A program made the translations under genes and the position numbers. Shown in pieces: positions 17,283 to 26,478 of a DNA stretch of 64,000 nucleotides (the stretch's first letter is position 1; each line of letters starts with the position of its first letter). This stretch comes from Gammaproteobacteria bacterium. GTDB taxonomy: Bacteria; Pseudomonadota; Gammaproteobacteria; Pseudomonadales; Azotimanducaceae. The notes beneath the pieces were generated by a model. That model searched no databases and was not told the origin of the DNA. It saw nothing but the letters and a program-made list of their open reading frames with translations. The stretch is from NCBI GenBank assembly GCA_030428905.1, contig JAUIED010000002.1, positions 1-64,000 on the forward strand. The letters are read 5' to 3'.

Positions 17283-18917
17283 ATGCCTTCCTCGATCTAC
17301 GACACCGACCTCGACAAGACCGCAGCAAACTTTCAGCCGCTGACGCCCATCTCCTACCTGGAACGCGCCGCATACGTTTACCCGGATCGCACCGCGGTGA
17401 TCCACGGCACCGCCTCCACCACCTACGGCGGGTTGCTGCAACGCTGCCGCCGGCTGGCGTCTGCGCTCGAGCGCCGAGGCATTGGCTACGGCGACACGGT
17501 ATCCGTCATGCTGTCCAACACGCCGGCCATGATCGAATGCCATTACGGTGTGCCGATGACGGGAGCGGTGCTCAACGCCATCAACACGCGCCTGGATGCG
17601 GCCACCATCGCCTACATCCTCGAGCACGCGGAGGCGAAAGTGCTCATCACCGACCGGGAGTTTGCCCCGGCGGTGAAACAAGCACTGGCGCTCACCACAG
17701 CGAAACCGCTGGTGATCGATTACGACGATGCCGAGTTTCCGCAAAGTGGCGAACGGCTGGGTGGCCTCGACTACGAAACGCTGCTGGACAGCGGCGATTC
17801 CGCCTACCAGCGCGAACACCCACTGGATGAGTGGGCCGCCATCTCGCTCAATTACACCTCGGGTACCACAGCGCGCCCCAAAGGCGTGGTGTACCACCAC
17901 CGCGGCGCCCACCTCCTGGCAGCGGACAACGTCATCACCTGCAACATGGGCGACGGAGCCGTGTACCTGTGGACGCTGCCCATGTTCCACTGCAACGGCT
18001 GGTGCTTTCCCTGGTCGGTGAGCGTGGTGGCGGGCACCCACATCTGCCTGCGTGAGGTGCGTGCAAAACCGATATACGAGCGTATCAGCGCCCACCGCGT
18101 CACCCACATGTGCGGCGCGCCGGTGGTGCTGGCTACGGTGAGCAACGCACCCGCAGAAGACAAGCTACCGCTCACACAATCGGTGCGATTCATGACAGCC
18201 GGTGCGCCGCCGCCCGAGGCGGTGCTGGCCGACGCCCGTGAGGCGGGTTTCGACGTGACCCATTTGTACGGCCTCACGGAGGTCTATGGGCCGGCCGTGA
18301 TCAACGCCTGGAAATCCGAGTGGGATGAGCTGCCGGCGGATGCATGGGCGGCGCGCATGGCCCGCCAGGGTGTGCGCTACACCATGCTCGAGTCGCTCGA
18401 TGTGCTGGACCCGGAAACCATGCAGCCGGTACCACGCGACGGCGAGACCCTGGGTGAGGTGATGTTTCGCGGCAACGTGGTGATGAAAGGCTACCTGAAG
18501 AACCGCGAGGCCACTCAGGAAGCGCTGGCACAAGGCTGGTTCCACTCCGGTGACCTCGGCGTGATGCATGCCGACGGCTACATCCAGCTCAAGGACCGCT
18601 CCAAGGACATCATCATCTCGGGCGGCGAGAACATCTCCTCTATCGAGATAGAGGATGCGCTGTACAAGCACCCGGCGGTGGCGAGCGTTGCGGTGGTCGC
18701 CAAGGCAGACCAGCGATGGGGCGAGACGCCCTACGCCTTCGTGGAGCTGAAGCCCGGCCAGTCTGCCACCACTGAGGAACTGCTAGCGGTTTGTGAGAAG
18801 CACCTCGCGCGCTTCAAATTGCCCAAACACATCGAATTCTCCGACCTGCCCCGGACCTCCACCGGCAAGATTCAGAAGTTTGCCCTGCGCGAACGGGCTA
18901 ACAAGGCAACCGACTGA
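17283..18917 (+). CDS. AMP-forming acyl-CoA synthetase
   Basis: 544 residues of the ANL adenylating superfamily. The P-loop is YTSGTTARPKGVVYHHRG (about residues 199-216), motif A5 is YGLTEVYGP, A7 is HSGDLGVMHADGYIQLKDR and A8 is KDIIISGGENISSIEIED; the A10 Lys is in TSTGKIQKFALRER. FHCNGWCFPW and the overall pattern resemble the medium-chain/methylmercaptopropionate-type CoA ligases (DmdB-like). It probably activates a side-chain or fatty acid for the operon. The stop is 3 bases from the convergent decarboxylase gene. Confidence 0.93.
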   Translation: MPSSIYDTDLDKTAANFQPLTPISYLERAAYVYPDRTAVIHGTASTTYGGLLQRCRRLASALERRGIGYGDTVSVMLSNTPAMIECHYGVPMTGAVLNAINTRLDAATIAYILEHAEAKVLITDREFAPAVKQALALTTAKPLVIDYDDAEFPQSGERLGGLDYETLLDSGDSAYQREHPLDEWAAISLNYTSGTTARPKGVVYHHRGAHLLAADNVITCNMGDGAVYLWTLPMFHCNGWCFPWSVSVVAGTHICLREVRAKPIYERISAHRVTHMCGAPVVLATVSNAPAEDKLPLTQSVRFMTAGAPPPEAVLADAREAGFDVTHLYGLTEVYGPAVINAWKSEWDELPADAWAARMARQGVRYTMLESLDVLDPETMQPVPRDGETLGEVMFRGNVVMKGYLKNREATQEALAQGWFHSGDLGVMHADGYIQLKDRSKDIIISGGENISSIEIEDALYKHPAVASVAVVAKADQRWGETPYAFVELKPGQSATTEELLAVCEKHLARFKLPKHIEFSDLPRTSTGKIQKFALRERANKATD

Positions 18918-18920
18918 GCT

Positions 18921-20084
18921 TCAGATGTAGTACGCCTTCAGCGGCGGAAAGCCATTGAACTCGATGGCACTGTAGCTGGTGGTGTACGCACCGGTGGAGA
19001 ACCAGTACAAGCGGTCGCCGATGGCCAGCGTCAGCGGCAGCGGGTAGCGGTAGTCTTCGTACATCACATCAGCGCTGTCACAGGTAGGGCCTGCAAGGAT
19101 CGACTCCTCCAGCTCGCCCTGTTTGTCGGTGTACACCGGGTACTTGATGGATTCACCGAGAGTTTCGATCAGCCCGGAGAACTTGCCCACGTCGAGATAA
19201 ATCCAGCGGTGCAGGCTGGTTCGCGATTTGCGTGAGATGAGCACCACCTCGCTCACCAGCACGCCGGCGTTGCCGACCATGGAGCGGCCGGGTTCCAGGA
19301 TGATCTCCGGCAACTCCTCACCGAAGTCTTCGTGCAGAAATCGGGTGATCTCCTCCGCATAGGTCGAAAGCTCATGCGTACGGTTGACATAGTTGGCGGG
19401 AAAGCCGCCGCCGAGGTTGATCATTTTCAGATCGATGCCGTCTTCTTCCTGCAGGCGCTCGAAGATGACTTTGACCTTGGCGATCGCCGCATCCCACACG
19501 CTGATGTCACGCTGCTGTGAGCCCACGTGGAACGACAGGCCGTACGGTACGAGGCCGAGGTCGCGCGCGAGGATGAGCAGGTCCAGGGCCATGTCCGGCT
19601 GGCAGCCGAACTTGCGCGACAACGGCCAGTCGGCGGTTTGCGTACCTTCGGTGAGCAGCCGCACGTAGATGCGCGAGCCGGGGGCTGCCTTGGCGATGTT
19701 GCGCAGATCCGCCTCGGAATCGGTGGCATACATGCGCACACCGCGCTCGTAAAAATAGCGGATGTCCTGCGCTTTCTTGATGGTGTTACCGTAGCTCACC
19801 CGGCTGGCATCCACGCCGCGGGAGAGCACCCGGTCGAGTTCGTAGATGGAGGCGATGTCGAAATTGGAGCCCCGTGCAGCGAGCAGGTCGATCATCTCAG
19901 GCGCAGGGTTTGCCTTTACGGCGTAGTAGACCTTGGCAAAGGGAAACGCCTCAGTGAGCTCGTCGTACTGATCGGCGACGATGCCGGTATCCACCACAAG
20001 AAACGGCGTTTCTTTACCTTGCGCGAACTGGCGCATCCGCTCGAATCGTCCTGGGTCGTAGTAGTCTTCAACGTTTGGAATCAT
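18921..20084 (-). CDS. type III PLP-dependent decarboxylase, ornithine decarboxylase-like
   Basis: A 387-residue group IV basic amino-acid decarboxylase. The PLP Lys is in YYAVKANPAPE (about residues 53-63), then SFHVGSQQ, the glycine-rich phosphate site NLGGGFPANY, EPGRSMVGNAGVL, and the active-site Cys in GPTCDSADVMYED. The ornithine decarboxylase group is more likely than diaminopimelate decarboxylase from the GPTCD motif and length. It would make putrescine (or cadaverine) for polyamine synthesis. It stands alone between convergent and co-directional neighbours. Confidence 0.9.
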   Translation of the reverse strand: MIPNVEDYYDPGRFERMRQFAQGKETPFLVVDTGIVADQYDELTEAFPFAKVYYAVKANPAPEMIDLLAARGSNFDIASIYELDRVLSRGVDASRVSYGNTIKKAQDIRYFYERGVRMYATDSEADLRNIAKAAPGSRIYVRLLTEGTQTADWPLSRKFGCQPDMALDLLILARDLGLVPYGLSFHVGSQQRDISVWDAAIAKVKVIFERLQEEDGIDLKMINLGGGFPANYVNRTHELSTYAEEITRFLHEDFGEELPEIILEPGRSMVGNAGVLVSEVVLISRKSRTSLHRWIYLDVGKFSGLIETLGESIKYPVYTDKQGELEESILAGPTCDSADVMYEDYRYPLPLTLAIGDRLYWFSTGAYTTSYSAIEFNGFPPLKAYYI

Positions 20085-20120
20085 TGGTGTCTCCCGCTGG
20101 GCGCGCGCATCTTATACAGG

Positions 20121-20146
20121 ACGCCGCTGTGCGCAAGCGGCTTTTT
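20121..20146 (+). terminator. plus-strand hairpin with T-tract in the decarboxylase leader region
   Basis: GCCGCT (20121-20126) and AGCGGC (20134-20139) flank a 7-nt loop and are followed by seven T residues on the plus strand. Both neighbouring genes run on the minus strand, so as a terminator it would stop antisense transcription coming through the decarboxylase gene. Confidence 0.5.
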
Positions 20147-20167
20147 TTCATAGTCTTTCAGGCCCGT

Positions 20168-21943
20168 TCAACCGGTCAATGGCCACAGATATGGCAGCAC
20201 CAGAACGGTCACCGCACAACACACGAGATTGAGCGGCACGCCGATACGCAGGAAGTCGCTGAACCGGTAGCCGCCAGGGCCGTAGACCATGAGATTGCAT
20301 TGATAGCCAATGGGCGTGGCGAAGCTCGCAGAGGCTGCCATCATCACGGCAAGCACGAAGGGTTCAGGATTCAGTCCTGCACTGGCAGCCACGGCAAGCA
20401 CCACAGGCAACATGAGAAGAGCGGCCGCCGTGTTGGTGATGAGTTCCGTCATGACCATAACCGCAAGGTAGGTCAGCAGGAGCAACAACCAGGCATCTCC
20501 ACCCGCGGCAAGCACCATGCGTTCACCGAGATACGCAGCAGCACCAGTCACTTCGAGTGCGGCGCCCAGCGCGAAACTCGATGCTACTGTCACCAGCACC
20601 TGCAGATCGAGGCTGCGCCGCGCTTCCGCCACACTCGTGCAACGCAGCACCACCATGGCACCGGCGGCGAGGAGTGCTGCGTTCATCATTGAAGTTACGC
20701 CTGTGGCTGCGAGCGTCAGCATGGCCGCCATCACCACCCACGCCCGGGCGGCACGGCTGTGGTCCGGCAGTTTGTGATCGAGCTTGTTGATGAGGATGAA
20801 ATCGCGCGATGCGCTCAGGCGTGAGTGTGCGTCCGGTGCGCCTTCGAGCAGCAGCACATCACCCTGCTCGAGCTCGATGGAGCTCAGCCGCCCACTGACA
20901 TGCTCACCGTTACGTGCCACCGCCAGCACCGCCGCTCCGTAGCGATCCCGAAAACGTCCGCCACGAATGGTGCGCCCCAGCAGCTCGCAACGGGTGGACA
21001 CCACGGCCTGCATCAGCACACGTTGCGGATACTCCCGTTCCAGAGTGGGTACGTTGCCCACAGCAGGAACGATGCCGTTCATGCTGAGCACATCGACGAT
21101 GGCTTCGGTCTCACCAACAAACACCAGCCGGTCACCAGCGCGCAGCACCTCTTCCGGTGCCACTGCGGTGAGCACCACGCCGTCCCGCTCGATCTCCGCG
21201 AGGTAGATGTCGCGCAGCGCGCGCAAACCCGCCTGCTGGATCGTACGCCCCGGCAGCGGCCCGTCAGCGGCAACGGCCACCTCGAAGGTGAATCGCCGTT
21301 TGTCGGCAAAGGTCTCGCTCGGGTTTCTGCGCGCCCGCAACAGTACGGGACCCAACAGCACCACGAAGGCAATGCCAGCCACTGCATTGATCAGGCCCAG
21401 TGGCGCCAGGTCGAACAGGCTGAAACCTGGATCATTGGTCAATGCGCGGTACTGGCCGTTGACTACCAGGCTGGTGCTGGTGCCGATGAGCGTCAGGGTG
21501 CCGCCAAGGATGGAGGCATAGCTCAACGGAATCATGAGGTCCGATGCACGCAGACCAATGCGCTTGGCCCACTGCCCGACGGCGGGAATCAGCGCCGCCA
21601 CCACGGGTGTGTTGTTGACGAACCCGGATACCAGCGCCACAGGTACCATGAGGCGCAGCAACGCACGGCGATGTCCGCCAGGCTCGCCGAGCACGCTTCT
21701 TACCAGGTAGTCCACTCCGCCGCTTGCACGGATGGCGTCCGCGACGACGAAGAGAGCTGCAATGGTAATGACCCCAGGGTTGGCGAAGCCGGCAAGCGCC
21801 TGTTCAGGTGCCAGCACCCCGGTGACGGTCAGTACCACCAGCGCTCCCATGAGAACGACGTCGGGCGCAAACCTCGGCAACGCGACCAGGATGGTGAGCG
21901 TGCTTGCGGTGAGGGTAAGAACGAACCAGGCTTGCCAGTCCAT
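20168..21943 (-). CDS. SLC13-family permease with two RCK_C (TrkA-C) domains
   Basis: A 591-residue membrane protein. The N-terminal half (about 1-205) has several helices with GFVNNTPVVAALIP, the divalent anion:sodium symporter motif. A cytoplasmic insert (about 215-390) holds two RCK_C domains (GDRLVFVGETEAIVDVL and GDVLLLEGAPDAHSRL). The C-terminal half is again membrane-embedded with ITNTAAALLMLPVVLA and FATPIGYQCNLMVYGPGGY. Such proteins carry dicarboxylates or sulfate. It is co-directional with the kshA operon but 85 bases beyond it. Confidence 0.9.
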   Translation of the reverse strand: MDWQAWFVLTLTASTLTILVALPRFAPDVVLMGALVVLTVTGVLAPEQALAGFANPGVITIAALFVVADAIRASGGVDYLVRSVLGEPGGHRRALLRLMVPVALVSGFVNNTPVVAALIPAVGQWAKRIGLRASDLMIPLSYASILGGTLTLIGTSTSLVVNGQYRALTNDPGFSLFDLAPLGLINAVAGIAFVVLLGPVLLRARRNPSETFADKRRFTFEVAVAADGPLPGRTIQQAGLRALRDIYLAEIERDGVVLTAVAPEEVLRAGDRLVFVGETEAIVDVLSMNGIVPAVGNVPTLEREYPQRVLMQAVVSTRCELLGRTIRGGRFRDRYGAAVLAVARNGEHVSGRLSSIELEQGDVLLLEGAPDAHSRLSASRDFILINKLDHKLPDHSRAARAWVVMAAMLTLAATGVTSMMNAALLAAGAMVVLRCTSVAEARRSLDLQVLVTVASSFALGAALEVTGAAAYLGERMVLAAGGDAWLLLLLTYLAVMVMTELITNTAAALLMLPVVLAVAASAGLNPEPFVLAVMMAASASFATPIGYQCNLMVYGPGGYRFSDFLRIGVPLNLVCCAVTVLVLPYLWPLTG

Positions 21944-22028
21944 GGAGGGCTTCAGATGAACTCAGGCGCGCATCATGGGGCTGACCGAGGTAATTCACCA
22001 GCGCTGAATGTGAGCGCCTTGTTCGAAA

Positions 22029-23222
22029 TCAGGATGGCAGCCCGAGGGCCTTCGCCACCAGGTTGAGCTGTACCTCGGTAGTGCCGCCACCGATAGAAAG
22101 CGAACGGTTCATGAGAAACAGCCAACCGGTCTTGATTTCTTCCTCGCTGAATCCCGACCCGCGCACGCCCAAACCCTGGATGCCCACCATCGACAAAATC
22201 AGCTCATCGCGCCGCTTGTCCTCTTCGGTGGCGTAGGCTTTGAAGTAGCTGGTAGCAGCGCGCTCCAGCGTACCGGCCCGAGCCTCCTCGGCTACTCGCC
22301 GCTGCGCCAGGGCAAGCGCTTGCACGTTCATACGGTGATCGGTGATGCGGCGCCGCAAGGATGCGCCCGATACCTTGTCGTTTTCGTCACGCTCGGCATA
22401 CCTGCGCGCCGCTTCGAGCACGGGAATAGGCGGCTTCGGTGCCACTTCCTGAAGCTGCGACATCATCGTGCGCTCATGCACGAGCAGCGCCTTCGCCACC
22501 TGCCAACCGGCATCGCGCTCACCTACGAGGTTTTCCTTGGGCACCCGCACGTCCGTAAACCAGGTGTCGCTGAAGTGCTCGCTGCCGTTGATCAGGCGTA
22601 CCGGCCGCGCCGCCACGCCGGGACTCGCCATGTCCACCAGAAGAAAGCTGATGCCGGCTTGTTTGACCGGCTGGTTCGGATCCGTGCGCACCAGAAGAAA
22701 TATCCAATCGGCAAGATGACCATCAGTGGTCCAGCACTTCTGGCCGTTGACGAGAAAGTGGTCGCCCTCGTCCTCACAGCGGCAGCGCAGGCTCGCAAGA
22801 TCAGACCCCGCACCCGGCTCGCTGTAACCCTGACTCCAACGAATCTCGCCTCGGGCAATCCGCGGCAGATGCTCACGTTTCTGCGCCTCGGTACCGAATT
22901 CCAGGAGGGCTGGGCCGAGCATCCACACGCCATGCCCCGACAACGGCGCCCGACAACCGAGGCGTTTCATTGCCCGTCTAAGTGCTGCATGCTCCGCCGG
23001 GCTCAACCCCGCCCCACCATAGGCCCGCGGCCAATCCGGCACCGTCCAGCCTCGCTCAGCCGCGCGTTGCAACCACACCCGCGCATCTTCTGAGGGGAAT
23101 ACAAAGTTGCGGCCGCCATACATGAGGTCGTCAGGAGACTTCGGCGGCTGGCGCATGGACGGAGGGCAGTTTGCCTCGAGCCAGGCTATGGCCTCGGCTT
23201 CAAACTCTGCAAGCGAACCCAC
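22029..23222 (-). CDS. acyl-CoA dehydrogenase family protein
   Basis: A 397-residue FAD acyl-CoA dehydrogenase, GTG start. N-terminal helical domain, then YSEPGAGSDLASLRCRCEDEGDHFLVNGQKCWTT split over residues about 128-162 (flavin and substrate contacts), and a C-terminal LSIGGGTTEVQLNLVAKALGL where FAD and dimer contacts lie. It resembles the FadE enzymes of steroid side-chain and HIP degradation that act as heteromers. It follows the LLM gene by 3 bases in the kshA operon. Confidence 0.9.
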   Translation of the reverse strand: MGSLAEFEAEAIAWLEANCPPSMRQPPKSPDDLMYGGRNFVFPSEDARVWLQRAAERGWTVPDWPRAYGGAGLSPAEHAALRRAMKRLGCRAPLSGHGVWMLGPALLEFGTEAQKREHLPRIARGEIRWSQGYSEPGAGSDLASLRCRCEDEGDHFLVNGQKCWTTDGHLADWIFLLVRTDPNQPVKQAGISFLLVDMASPGVAARPVRLINGSEHFSDTWFTDVRVPKENLVGERDAGWQVAKALLVHERTMMSQLQEVAPKPPIPVLEAARRYAERDENDKVSGASLRRRITDHRMNVQALALAQRRVAEEARAGTLERAATSYFKAYATEEDKRRDELILSMVGIQGLGVRGSGFSEEEIKTGWLFLMNRSLSIGGGTTEVQLNLVAKALGLPS

Positions 23223-23225
23223 AGC

Positions 23226-24089
23226 TCAGGCTGCGAGCTCTGGAATGACCTCAGCGAAACGGTCGATCATGGGTAAGACCTGTTCCGGCTTGTCCCAGGC
23301 GTCCATGGACACGCCGATGGTGGCACGCTCTACGCCGAGGTCACGGTAGAGTTTGAGCTTGTCGAGGTTCTGCGTATCCATGATCTGCAGATTGATCTCG
23401 ACATCCGCCGGGTCGCGATCGGCACGGCGCACCATCTCGCGAAACGCCGACAGCTCCGCGGCCACATCGGGGAGTGCTACGTCCACCGGGTACCAGCCAT
23501 CGGCCCAGCGGGCCGCATGCTGACGGCCCAGGGGACCCATGACGCCGAGGAAGATCTTCGGCCCACCCGGTTGGAGGGGCTTAGGGTCCTGCCATACCGC
23601 GTCGAACCGCACGTAGTTGCCGTGAAAGCTCGCCTCCTCATCGCGCCACAAACGACGCGTTGCTTCCACCGTTTCCCGCAACACCGCGTAGCGCTTATCG
23701 AACGGGTACGGGCAGATATTCTCAAACTCTTCGCGATTCCAACCCACGCCGGTGCCGATCATCACCCGGCCACCGGAAAGGTGATCCAGTGTGGCAATGG
23801 TCTTTGCCTGGGAAAAGATGTCGCGCTCCATCAACAGCGCAATGCCGGTACCGAGCCTCAGGGTGCTGGTGGCATTGGCTGCCGTCATCAGCGACAGGTA
23901 TGGGTCGAGCATACGGCGATACGGCGCCGGCATCTCACCACCCGGCGGGTACGGTGTAGTCCGGGCGCAGGGTATGTGGCTGTGCTCCCCGTACCACAGC
24001 GACTCGAAGCCTCGCTCCTCCAGCGCGCGGGCGAGCACCGCAGGGTGCGGGTCGCTGAGGTTGTTCATGGAAGAGAAGGCCAGGTGCAT
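23226..24089 (-). CDS. LLM-class flavin-dependent oxidoreductase
   Basis: 287 residues. LEERGFESLWYGEHSHIP, TLRLGTGIALLMERDIFSQAKTIATLDHLSGGRVMIGTG and GVERATIGVSMDAWDK are LLM-family blocks close to the group annotated as F420-dependent. Its ATG shares one base with the kshA stop (TGATG), so it is translationally coupled to the oxygenase. A coupled flavoenzyme could supply a reduction or Baeyer-Villiger-type step in ring processing; this is inference. Confidence 0.9.
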   Translation of the reverse strand: MHLAFSSMNNLSDPHPAVLARALEERGFESLWYGEHSHIPCARTTPYPPGGEMPAPYRRMLDPYLSLMTAANATSTLRLGTGIALLMERDIFSQAKTIATLDHLSGGRVMIGTGVGWNREEFENICPYPFDKRYAVLRETVEATRRLWRDEEASFHGNYVRFDAVWQDPKPLQPGGPKIFLGVMGPLGRQHAARWADGWYPVDVALPDVAAELSAFREMVRRADRDPADVEINLQIMDTQNLDKLKLYRDLGVERATIGVSMDAWDKPEQVLPMIDRFAEVIPELAA

Positions 24090-25174
24090 CAGTAGCGGCC
24101 CTTCGCTACCACAGCATCAGGCGCGGGCTCGAGCCAGGGCGTGAGGTATTTTCCGTTCATCTTCTCCTGCCGCCCGGCAGCTTCTGCGCGCGGGTTGTAG
24201 AACTGCTTGTACCACTCGCGCACTTTGTGAAACGGTCCGTCGCTCTTGATCTGCAGGATCTGGAACACCGGCGCTTTGGCGGCCCACACCTCGAAGTCCT
24301 GCAGAAACGCCAGGCGGCTCGACTCCTGGAATGCACGGGCCGTGGCCACGTCCTCCTCGGTGGCGACCGCGTTCTCGCTTTTCACCAGAAGTGCATGCCA
24401 GGCTTTGATGCGGCCGTCGTCCACTGGTGTGTGGGTGATCAGCATCAACGCCTCGTAGAAGCCGGTGAGCCGCGACAGCAGAATGCCGGGGCCGGTGTAG
24501 AAGGTGTCGGTTTCCAGCAACGTGTTATCCGCCGCGAGTGTTCGATGGCCGCCGCCCTGGCGCTGAATGATCACGTGGTCGCGAAGCTCGTTCTCGAAGT
24601 AAGCCAGCGTCGAGCCGTGGATCGGCCCCAGATGCGGAGCGTCTGCCATATTGTCGAGCACTTCCTGCGGGTGACAATCGAGCTCACCGAGGTGGTCGAG
24701 GGTCCAGTGCACCCAGGCCGCATCGTCCCACTCGGGAACCGCGGGCAGGTCGTAGTCGGGGGCACCACCCTCCGGGTCGTGCCAGGCCCACACGCAGCCG
24801 TAGCGTTCCTCCACCTGCCACTTGGTCAACCGCGCTTTGGGCGGGATGGGGCCGTCGTGATACGGAATGTCGTCGCATTTGCCGTCGGCCCCGAAACGCC
24901 AGCCGTGGTACGGGCAGCGCACCGAGTCCCCTTCGATCTGCCCGTCGAGCACTACGTAGGACGTGGTGTTGCGGGCGATGTTGGTACCCATGTGCGGACA
25001 GATGGCATCGAGAAGCACCAGGTCGCCGCTCTGGCCACGGTAGAGCGCCAGCTCCGTGCCAAAGAAGCGCAGCGGCAACACCTTACCGTCCTGCACCTCG
25101 CTGGCTTCGGCCACCATGAACCAGCCGCGTGGGTAAGTGAACGGGCCGAGCCCGTACTCTGCAGTGGTCGCCAT
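24089..25174 (-). CDS. kshA: Rieske oxygenase, 3-ketosteroid 9-alpha-hydroxylase oxygenase-like
   Basis: A 361-residue Rieske non-haem iron oxygenase alpha subunit. The [2Fe-2S] ligands are C59-P-H61 in CPHMGTNIARN and C87-P-Y-H90 in CPYHGWRF; the mononuclear iron site is DNMADAPHLGPIHG with His181 and His186. The C-terminal block FLQDFEVWAAKAP and DGPFHKVREWYKQFYNP follows the KshA pattern (FLQD-ExW, WYxxFY). KshA hydroxylates C9 of androstadienedione and so opens ring B. The reductase partner is not in the window. It has a strong RBS (AGGAGG), a good promoter and operator B upstream. Confidence 0.82.
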   Translation of the reverse strand: MATTAEYGLGPFTYPRGWFMVAEASEVQDGKVLPLRFFGTELALYRGQSGDLVLLDAICPHMGTNIARNTTSYVVLDGQIEGDSVRCPYHGWRFGADGKCDDIPYHDGPIPPKARLTKWQVEERYGCVWAWHDPEGGAPDYDLPAVPEWDDAAWVHWTLDHLGELDCHPQEVLDNMADAPHLGPIHGSTLAYFENELRDHVIIQRQGGGHRTLAADNTLLETDTFYTGPGILLSRLTGFYEALMLITHTPVDDGRIKAWHALLVKSENAVATEEDVATARAFQESSRLAFLQDFEVWAAKAPVFQILQIKSDGPFHKVREWYKQFYNPRAEAAGRQEKMNGKYLTPWLEPAPDAVVAKGRY

Positions 25175-25224
25175 ACGCGCCTCCTTCCAATTCCGTCCAA
25201 TCGAGCGTTGCGATGCGAGCCTTC

Positions 25225-25252
25225 AGTGTAACTTCCGCGTAATTTCAGTCAA
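25225..25252 (-). promoter_or_regulatory. sigma-70-type promoter of the kshA operon
   Basis: On the minus strand TTGACT (25252-25247) and TACACT (25230-25225) are separated by 16 bases, close to consensus -35 and -10 boxes, about 50 bases before the kshA ATG. Operator B overlaps the -35 box, a layout expected for repression. Confidence 0.65.
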
Positions 25253-25269
25253 TTGATATTACGCATATG
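25236..25269. promoter_or_regulatory. operator B: inverted repeat between kshA and the araC-like gene
   Basis: GCGTAAT (25237-25243) and ATTACGC (25258-25264) are perfect inverted repeats; the right arm continues into CATATG. The first 11 bases are identical to operator C and the last 11 match it at 10 positions, with exactly the same spacing. It sits in the divergent promoter region. Confidence 0.75.
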
Positions 25270-25404
25270 AACAATGTAGAAGGATTTTTCTTCTCATTTG
25301 CGCTTTTTCGACGCGCATACACTCGCGCTTGCTCCGACCCTGACGATACAGATAAATTCGGCCAAAAAAGCCCAAGAGGTCGGCGCCAGACACACAGCAA
25401 TGCC

Positions 25405-26478
25405 ATGACAAAACCTACCATCATCGCCACCGGCACCTACGAAAATTCCCCGCGAACCATCAGCGCGCTGATCAGCCAGCTTTTCCGTGCGGGGTTCTCG
25501 CGGGACGCCGTACTGTCGCTGCTGCGCAGCGCAGGTTTGCCGGAACAGGTGCTGGACGATCCGGAGTTTGTCGTCTCCGCGGACTTCGAGCTTGGCCTCA
25601 TCGCCCATGTTGCCGAGCGCCTGGTAGCGGAGGGTCACAACCTCACGGCCTTTGCGCTGGCAGAGTTCAGCCAGATGGGCATCAACCGCTATGGCATGTT
25701 TGGGCTCGCCCTGCAGCACGCACCGTCACTGCATGCCGCCACCGAGGAACTGCTGCGCGTGCCGGAGCTCACCTGGGGGCACTCGCGCATCGTCTTCTAC
25801 GAGGCGCACGACATGCTGCACCTGCAGTTCGAAATGGCATCTCACCCCACGCACCTGGACCAGGAGCTGCTCGGACACCTGTCGAACTACTGTGTCGTGC
25901 GGGATCTGACCTCTACTGTGCGCATGCTGCACGACCTGAGCGGCGGGCAGATCTGGCCGGCCGCAGCGCAGTTCCGATGCGGCCCACCACACCAGGGCTA
26001 TGACAGCACCCCGTACCTCGGTTGCACCGCCGCCTTCGATGCGCAGGCATGGACCGTGTCATACACAAAACCGCAGATGCTCACACCCGCGCTGCATGCA
26101 GACGACCGTTTGTTTCTCTCCTATCGCCGCCGGGCGCGGGCCTTCTCCCAGGTGCGCATCGAGGACGAGCCGCTGGCCAAGCAGGTCACCAATATTCTCT
26201 GGGCTTACACACCAACGCCTTCCCGTCAGACCGTCGCCCGTATGCTCTGCATGGGCGAACGCACGCTGGCACGCCGGTTGGTTGAGGAAAACACCTCCTT
26301 TCGCACGCTGGCCAACGCGGTAAAAATCGGCCGCGCCAAAAACTACCTGTTGCACTCCAGGAAATCGGTGGAAGAGATTGCCGCACTCATGGGCTACTCC
26401 GACGCCGTTGCTTTCTCCCGCGCCTTTCGCAGCGGCACCGGTTCGTCGCCGGCGCGCTGGCGCCGCGAGGTTCGTTAG
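25405..26478 (+). CDS. AraC-family transcriptional regulator (arabinose-binding-like N-terminus)
   Basis: 357 residues from the ATG at 25405; an in-frame ATG at 25267 would add an unconserved basic stretch and run into operator B. Residues about 20-215 form the Arabinose_bd-type ligand domain of OruR/ArgR-like regulators (RISALISQLFRAGFSRDAVL-like start). The C-terminus carries the two helix-turn-helix motifs: QTVARMLCMGERTLARRL and SVEEIAALMGYSDAVAFSRAFRS, then GSSPARWR. It is divergent from kshA across operator B and is a natural candidate local regulator. Its stop overlaps the convergent tetR-like gene by 4 bases. Confidence 0.9.
   Translation: MTKPTIIATGTYENSPRTISALISQLFRAGFSRDAVLSLLRSAGLPEQVLDDPEFVVSADFELGLIAHVAERLVAEGHNLTAFALAEFSQMGINRYGMFGLALQHAPSLHAATEELLRVPELTWGHSRIVFYEAHDMLHLQFEMASHPTHLDQELLGHLSNYCVVRDLTSTVRMLHDLSGGQIWPAAAQFRCGPPHQGYDSTPYLGCTAAFDAQAWTVSYTKPQMLTPALHADDRLFLSYRRRARAFSQVRIEDEPLAKQVTNILWAYTPTPSRQTVARMLCMGERTLARRLVEENTSFRTLANAVKIGRAKNYLLHSRKSVEEIAALMGYSDAVAFSRAFRSGTGSSPARWRREVR

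Noticed and set aside
15923-17284. 453-codon minus-strand frame opposite the CoA-transferase gene
   Set aside because: Shadow frame without family motifs; the plus-strand gene is clear.
25267-25404. Upstream in-frame start for the AraC-like gene
   Set aside because: It would begin inside operator B and add a basic tail with no family resemblance; the ATG at 25405 gives the normal N-terminus.
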